Positions 59,818 to 64,000 of a stretch of DNA of 64,000 nt are shown here, one piece after another. The stretch spans positions 6,944,001-7,008,000 of the forward strand of contig NC_014640.1 of the NCBI RefSeq assembly GCF_000165835.1, in the 5' to 3' direction. The notes under the pieces were generated by a model. That model saw only the letters and a list, made by a program, of their open reading frames with translations, was not told where the DNA came from and did not search any database. Both the position numbers and the translations under genes were made by a program. Origin of the DNA: Achromobacter xylosoxidans A8. GTDB taxonomy: Bacteria > Pseudomonadota > Gammaproteobacteria > Burkholderiales > Burkholderiaceae_B. Positions within the stretch are counted from its first letter, which is position 1. The number at the start of each line of letters is the position of its first letter.

Positions 59818-60492
59818 ATGCCCAAAACCCTTACCCCCAAGCGACTGCAGGAAGACACCGCGCCGGCGGCTTCGCTCGGCGAACAGGCGTATATCGCGAT
59901 CAAGCGCATGATCCTGACGCAGGAGCTGCGCGCGGGGGACCAGATCAATGTTGCGCAACTGAGCGAACAGCTGTCGCTTGGCCGCAGCCCCATCCACCTG
60001 GCCATACACCGGCTGGATCGCGAGGGCCTGGTCGACATCCTGCCGCGCAAGGGCATTCTGGTCAAAGCGGAAACCATAGACAGCTTCTTCGAACTGATTG
60101 CGGCGCGCCTATTGGTTGAACCGCATCTGACCGGCCTGGCTGTGGACAATGCCACGCCGGCGCTGCTGGAACGCTTGCAAGCGCTGGTAGCGGCAGGTTG
60201 GGAATGCCATGAACGCCAGGACCGCCTGGGCAGCATGGAAATCGACCGCAGATTCCACCAGACGCTGTACGAAGCCGCCCGCAATGACATCCTGGCGGAG
60301 TTTGCGGGCAGTCTGCTGGACCGTTCCATGCGCCTGTGGTTCCGACCGCCTGCGGGCAAGGCCGAAAAGCCCAATGTGGCGGAACTGGAAGACCTGTACA
60401 AGATGGTCGAGCGCGGCGATAAAAAGGCCGCGGTGCGCAAGATGGAGCAGCATATCGGCTCCGTGCGCGGCAAGTTCCTTTCGCGCGAATAA
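59818..60492 (+). CDS. GntR-family (FadR/FCD subfamily) transcriptional regulator
   Basis: 224 residues from ATG 59818; GTG 59797 would add seven residues and neither has a clear ribosome site. The N-terminal winged helix contains LREL-type features (AYIAIKRMILTQELRAGDQINVAQLSEQLSLGRSPIHLAIHRLDREGLVDI). The C-terminal helical FCD domain has metal-site histidines within DRRFHQTLYEAARN and KMEQHIGSVRGKF. It probably controls the Rid-FAH-Bug operon and possibly the downstream dioxygenase operon. Confidence 0.9.
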   Translation: MPKTLTPKRLQEDTAPAASLGEQAYIAIKRMILTQELRAGDQINVAQLSEQLSLGRSPIHLAIHRLDREGLVDILPRKGILVKAETIDSFFELIAARLLVEPHLTGLAVDNATPALLERLQALVAAGWECHERQDRLGSMEIDRRFHQTLYEAARNDILAEFAGSLLDRSMRLWFRPPAGKAEKPNVAELEDLYKMVERGDKKAAVRKMEQHIGSVRGKFLSRE

Positions 60493-60638
60493 GCTTATAG
60501 CCGCAACGCGAGGGCGCGCCATATGACGCGCAGGCTTGAACAAAGGCCGAATAATTCGTTTGCGTAGGGGTTGCCCGTTTTCATAATGGATCGTTCCTGA
60601 GCCGGCCTGGCCGGCGGCATTCGCGCAAGGAGCGATCC

Positions 60639-61544
60639 ATGTCCCAGAGCAACGCGTTGCGCCTGTCCGAGGCGTATGCCGAACCCGCGACGCAAGCCTT
60701 TTCGATCCGCCCTCTGGCGGCCGTGACAGGCGCAGAAATCGTCGGCATCGACCTGTCGCGCGAGCTGGCCCCGGCCGATTTCGCCCAGGTGCATCGTGCG
60801 CATCTGGACCATCACCTGCTGGTGTTCCGCGACCAGCGCATCACGCCGAAACAGCACATCGATTTCAGCCGCCGCTTCGGCCGCCTGATGATCCATGTGC
60901 TGCATCAATTCCATCTGCCTGGGCATCCCGAGATCCTCATCGTCTCCAACATCGTCGAAGACGGCCAGCCGATAGGGCTGGGCGATGCCGGCAAGTACTG
61001 GCATTCGGACATCTCGTACAAGGAACTGCCGAGCCTGGGCTCGCTGCTGCACGCGCAGGAGCTGCCTGCGCAAGGGGGCGACACGCTGTTCGCCGACATG
61101 CATGTGGCGTACGACACCCTGCCGGCCGTCTTGCGCGACGCCATCGAAGGCAAGCGCGCCGTGCATTCCTATCTGGCCAAATACGGCCAATTGCAGAAGG
61201 AAGGCGCGTGGCGCCCCAATCTCAGCGCGCAGCAGGTGGCGCAGGTGCAGGAAGTGATTCATCCGGTGGTGCGCACCCATCCCGAAACCGGCCGCCGCGC
61301 GCTGTTCGTGAGCGAGGGCTTCACCACCCGTATCGAAGGCCTGCCCGAAGACGAGAGCCGCCAGATCCTGGACGAGCTGTTCGCCCATAGCATCCGGCCC
61401 GAACACATCTACCGCCACCAATGGCAGCCGCATGACCTGGTGTTCTGGGACAACCGTTCCCTGATCCACCTGGCCGGCGGCACGCCGGACCATCTGCGCC
61501 GCAAGCTGTACCGCACCACCATCGAAGGCGACCTGCCTTTCTGA
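60639..61544 (+). CDS. TauD/TfdA-family 2-oxoglutarate-dependent dioxygenase
   Basis: Fe(II)/2-oxoglutarate oxygenase of 301 residues that hydroxylates, and often cleaves, a sulfonate, ether or similar small molecule. The iron triad is His122 and Asp124 (YWHSDIS) with His277 (IHLAGG). Arg288 and Arg292 match the spacing of the 2-oxoglutarate and substrate arginines of TauD (+11 and +15 from the distal His). It precedes an SsuABC-like importer in the same direction, reversing the usual tauABCD order. Taurine is not assured. Confidence 0.92.
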   Translation: MSQSNALRLSEAYAEPATQAFSIRPLAAVTGAEIVGIDLSRELAPADFAQVHRAHLDHHLLVFRDQRITPKQHIDFSRRFGRLMIHVLHQFHLPGHPEILIVSNIVEDGQPIGLGDAGKYWHSDISYKELPSLGSLLHAQELPAQGGDTLFADMHVAYDTLPAVLRDAIEGKRAVHSYLAKYGQLQKEGAWRPNLSAQQVAQVQEVIHPVVRTHPETGRRALFVSEGFTTRIEGLPEDESRQILDELFAHSIRPEHIYRHQWQPHDLVFWDNRSLIHLAGGTPDHLRRKLYRTTIEGDLPF

Positions 61545-61594
61545 TGGTCAGCCTGCCGCAATTTCGCGCAAACCATTTATCCACAGGGACCGCC

Positions 61595-62638
61595 ATGGGT
61601 TTTTCCTCCGCTCTACGTGATCGCTTGGTCCAGGCCGCTACCGGCGCAGGCCTAGCGCTGATACTTGCCGTGCTGGCGCTGGCTTCACCCACGCCGGCCA
61701 TGGCGGAAGGCCGCATCCGCATCGCCGAGCAGTACGGCATTGTTTATTTGCTGCTGAACGTGGCGCGTGACCAGCAATTGATCGAAAAGCACGGCAAGGC
61801 CGATGGTGTGGATATCTCGGTCGAGTGGGCCAAGCTGTCTGGCGGCTCGGCGGTGAACGATGCGCTGCTGTCGGGAGCGGTGGATATCGCGGGGGCGGGC
61901 GTGGGACCGCTGCTGACGATCTGGGATCGCACGCGCGGCAAGCAGAACGTGAAGGGCGTGGCTTCACTGGGCAACTTTCCCTACTACCTGGTCAGCAACA
62001 ATCCCAACGTGAAGACGATTGCCGACTTCACCGACAAGGATCGCATCGCGGTGCCGGCGGTGGGCGTGTCGGTGCAATCGCGCGTGTTGCAGCTGGCGTC
62101 GGCCAAGCTGTGGGGCGATGCGCAGTTCAACAAGCTGGACAAGATTTCCGTCGCGCTGCCGCATCCAGACGCGGCCGCTGCCATCATCGCGGGCGGCACG
62201 GAAATCACCGGGCATTTCGGCAACCCGCCCTTTCAGGAGCAGGAACTCGCCGGGAATCCCAATGCGCGCATCGTGCTCAAATCCTATGACGTGCTGGGCG
62301 GACCCAGTTCGTCGACGGTGTTGTTCGCCACCGAGAAATTCCGCAAGGAAAATCCGAAGACCTACAAGGCGTTCCAGGCCGCATTGCAGGAAGCCGCCCA
62401 GTTTGCCGCCGCCAATCCGGAACAGGCTGCGGACACCTATCTGCGCGTCACCGGCGCCAAGCTGGACCGCGACTTCCTGATCAAGGTGATCAAGAATCCC
62501 GACGTGCAATTCAAGCTGGAACCGCAGAATACCTACGCGCTAGCCGAATTCATGCACAAGGTCGGCGCGATCAAGAACGCGCCGGCAAGCTGGCGCGACT
62601 ATTTCTTTGACGATGCCATCATCGCGCAAGGCAGCTGA
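61595..62638 (+). CDS. ABC substrate-binding protein, SsuA/NMT1-like
   Basis: Periplasmic receptor of 347 residues from ATG 61595 (MGFSSALRDRLVQAATGAG), preceded by AGGGA. An ATG at 61544 overlapping the dioxygenase stop is possible but would place 17 residues before the signal peptide. The signal peptide ends TPAMAEG. The mature protein has VEWAKLSGGSAVNDALLSGAVDIAGAGVGPLL, typical of nitrate/sulfonate/taurine receptors. A perfect DnaA 9-mer lies at 61577-61585. Confidence 0.9.
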   Translation: MGFSSALRDRLVQAATGAGLALILAVLALASPTPAMAEGRIRIAEQYGIVYLLLNVARDQQLIEKHGKADGVDISVEWAKLSGGSAVNDALLSGAVDIAGAGVGPLLTIWDRTRGKQNVKGVASLGNFPYYLVSNNPNVKTIADFTDKDRIAVPAVGVSVQSRVLQLASAKLWGDAQFNKLDKISVALPHPDAAAAIIAGGTEITGHFGNPPFQEQELAGNPNARIVLKSYDVLGGPSSSTVLFATEKFRKENPKTYKAFQAALQEAAQFAAANPEQAADTYLRVTGAKLDRDFLIKVIKNPDVQFKLEPQNTYALAEFMHKVGAIKNAPASWRDYFFDDAIIAQGS

Positions 62639-62639
62639 T

Positions 62640-63473
62640 ATGGGGCTGAGCGCCGCAGCCCCTGTGGATAACACCGAAAAGGCCGCGCCTTTGCTGGCTG
62701 TGGATAAGGTGTCGATCGAATATAAGACGCGCGAACGGCGCGTGCGCGCCACGCATCAGGTCAGTTTCGACGTGCATGATGCGGAGCGCTTTATCCTGCT
62801 GGGGGCATCCGGCTGCGGCAAGTCCACGCTGCTCAAGGCGATCGCGGGCTTCATCGAGCCGACCGAAGGCCGCATCGCCGTCGACGGCAAGACCGTGCGT
62901 GGCCCCGGGCCAGACCGCATCGTGGTGTTCCAGGAATTCGACCAATTGCCGCCGTGGAAGACGCTGCGCCAGAACGTGGCGTTTCCGCTGGTGGCCTCGC
63001 GCAAGCTCGGCAGGCGCGAGGCCGACGAGCGCGCCATGCACTACCTGGATAAGGTCGGGCTGTCCGCGTTCGCCGATGCCTATCCGCACACCTTGTCTGG
63101 CGGCATGAAGCAGCGCGTGGCCATTGCCCGCGCCCTGGCCATGCAGCCGCGGGTACTGCTGATGGACGAACCCTTCGCGGCGCTGGACGCGTTGACGCGG
63201 CGGCGCATGCAGGAAGAACTGTTGGCATTGTGGGAAGGCGAGCGCTTCACGCTGCTGTTCGTCACGCATTCGATCGAAGAGGCATTGGTGCTGGGCAGCC
63301 GCGTGCTGTTGCTGTCGCCGCATCCGGGGCGCGTGCGCGCCGAGCTGAACGCGCATGCCTTCGGGCTGCACAGCCAGGGCTCCGCGGCCTTCCAGTCGGC
63401 TGCCAGACGCATTCATGACCTGCTGTTCGATGTCGCGCCGGCGCAAGCGCCCGCCGAACGGGCTGCGGCCTGA
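62640..63473 (+). CDS. ABC transporter ATP-binding protein, SsuB/TauB-like
   Basis: 277 residues from ATG 62640, two bases after the receptor stop. Walker A is GASGCGKST, the signature LSGGMKQRVAIARALA, Walker B VLLMDEPFAALD, and the H-loop FVTHSIEEAL. It carries an N-terminal extension of about 20 residues. Two perfect TGTGGATAA 9-mers fall in its first 70 bases (62663-62671 and 62699-62707). Confidence 0.94.
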   Translation: MGLSAAAPVDNTEKAAPLLAVDKVSIEYKTRERRVRATHQVSFDVHDAERFILLGASGCGKSTLLKAIAGFIEPTEGRIAVDGKTVRGPGPDRIVVFQEFDQLPPWKTLRQNVAFPLVASRKLGRREADERAMHYLDKVGLSAFADAYPHTLSGGMKQRVAIARALAMQPRVLLMDEPFAALDALTRRRMQEELLALWEGERFTLLFVTHSIEEALVLGSRVLLLSPHPGRVRAELNAHAFGLHSQGSAAFQSAARRIHDLLFDVAPAQAPAERAAA

Positions 63474-63484
63474 AGGAAACATGC

Positions 63485-64000
63485 ATGAGTACTGCTTACG
63501 CGGGCGCCGTGCCCGTACGCCCCGAAGTGGAGTACGAACTGCCGCCTCTTCCGCCGCAAGCGGCTGAGGCGTCCCTGCCCTGGCATGAGCGCCTATGGCA
63601 GCACGCCAGCCTGCGCAAGCTGGCGATCCTGGCGCTGCTGGCCGGCATCTGGGAGCTGGCGGCGCGCTATACCGATAACGATCTGCTGCTACCCAGCGCC
63701 ACGCAGACGGCGGTGGCCTTCGTGCAGGGCATCGCCGGCGGCGAGCTGCTGGCGCGCGCCGGGCAGTCGTTGCGCGTGCTGGCGCAGGGCTATGCGGCCG
63801 GCGTGGCGTTGGCCTTCGTGCTGACCACGCTGGCGGTGTCGACGCGCTTCGGGCGCGATCTGCTGTCCACCTTGACCGCCATGTTCAACCCCCTGCCCGC
63901 CATCGCGCTATTGCCGCTGGCGTTGTTGTGGTTCGGGCTGGGCGAAGGCAGCCTGGTGTTCGTGCTGATCCATTCGGTGTTGTGGGCGCTGGCGCTGAAC
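63485..64000 (+). CDS. ABC transporter permease, SsuC/TauC-like (partial, runs off right edge)
   Basis: The first 172 codons are present, without a stop. ATG 63485 (MSTAYAGAVPVRPEVEYELP) is 11 nt after the ATPase stop. A cytoplasmic N-terminal tail of about 45 residues is followed by hydrophobic segments (LRKLAILALLAGIWELAA and beyond). The family stretch LTAMFNPLPAIALLPLALLWFGLGE is reached just before the edge. It completes the receptor-ATPase-permease set of the importer. Confidence 0.9.
   Translation, partial: MSTAYAGAVPVRPEVEYELPPLPPQAAEASLPWHERLWQHASLRKLAILALLAGIWELAARYTDNDLLLPSATQTAVAFVQGIAGGELLARAGQSLRVLAQGYAAGVALAFVLTTLAVSTRFGRDLLSTLTAMFNPLPAIALLPLALLWFGLGEGSLVFVLIHSVLWALALN

Overview
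The window is a GC-rich chromosomal segment that I assign to a betaproteobacterium of the family Alcaligenaceae (Bordetella/Achromobacter type). The evidence is the gene content and order: the secE-nusG-rplKAJL-rpoBC block next to rsmG/mnmG/parAB, Bug/TctC solute-binding proteins, and a complete tctDE-tctCBA set like the bctCBA/bctDE system of Bordetella. I see no rRNA, insertion sequence, phage, CRISPR array or plasmid gene. It reads as core chromosome beside the replication origin with a few catabolic operons.

1-12.7 kb (minus strand): the transcription/translation block, read leftward as tRNA-Tyr, tRNA-Gly, tRNA-Thr, tuf, tRNA-Trp, secE, nusG, rplK, rplA, rplJ, rplL, rpoB, rpoC (rpoC cut by the window edge). 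A near-consensus sigma70 promoter (12668-12696) starts it. Hairpins lie after tuf, in the L10 leader and between rplL and rpoB.

12.7-22.4 kb: a divergent catabolic locus. One arm (minus) has an inositol-monophosphatase/histidinol-phosphatase family enzyme, a gamma-glutamylamine synthetase-type glutamine synthetase, an aldehyde dehydrogenase and an iron alcohol dehydrogenase. The other arm (plus) has a three-gene ABC importer of the 2-aminoethylphosphonate/Fe type and a DeoR repressor. Together they look like uptake and breakdown of a phosphorylated amino-alcohol by gamma-glutamylation. This is the best candidate for an undescribed system in the window.

22.4-29 kb: an orphan Bug protein; a sulfur-amino-acid pair (cysteine dioxygenase-like protein plus a 926-residue fusion of a Cys/Met PLP lyase with four rhodanese modules) with a divergent LysR regulator; and an L-asparaginase.

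28.9-36.7 kb: mnmG-rsmG-parA-GNAT-parB, then a 2.5-kb non-coding stretch with nine parS sites and several DnaA boxes. This is the centromere and probably oriC. dnaA is not in the window.

36.7-50.2 kb: cspA, an AbrB-type permease, an aminotransferase, tctA/B/C with sensor-regulator tctE/tctD, a ClC chloride channel, a GNAT enzyme, three small or uncharacterised genes, and mnmE.

50.3-57.1 kb: a peptide-type ABC operon (binding protein, two permeases, two ATPases) ending in an M20 amidohydrolase. 57.5-60.5 kb: Rid-family protein, FAH-family hydrolase, Bug protein and GntR regulator. 60.6-64 kb: a TauD-family dioxygenase with an SsuABC-like importer, whose permease runs off the right edge.
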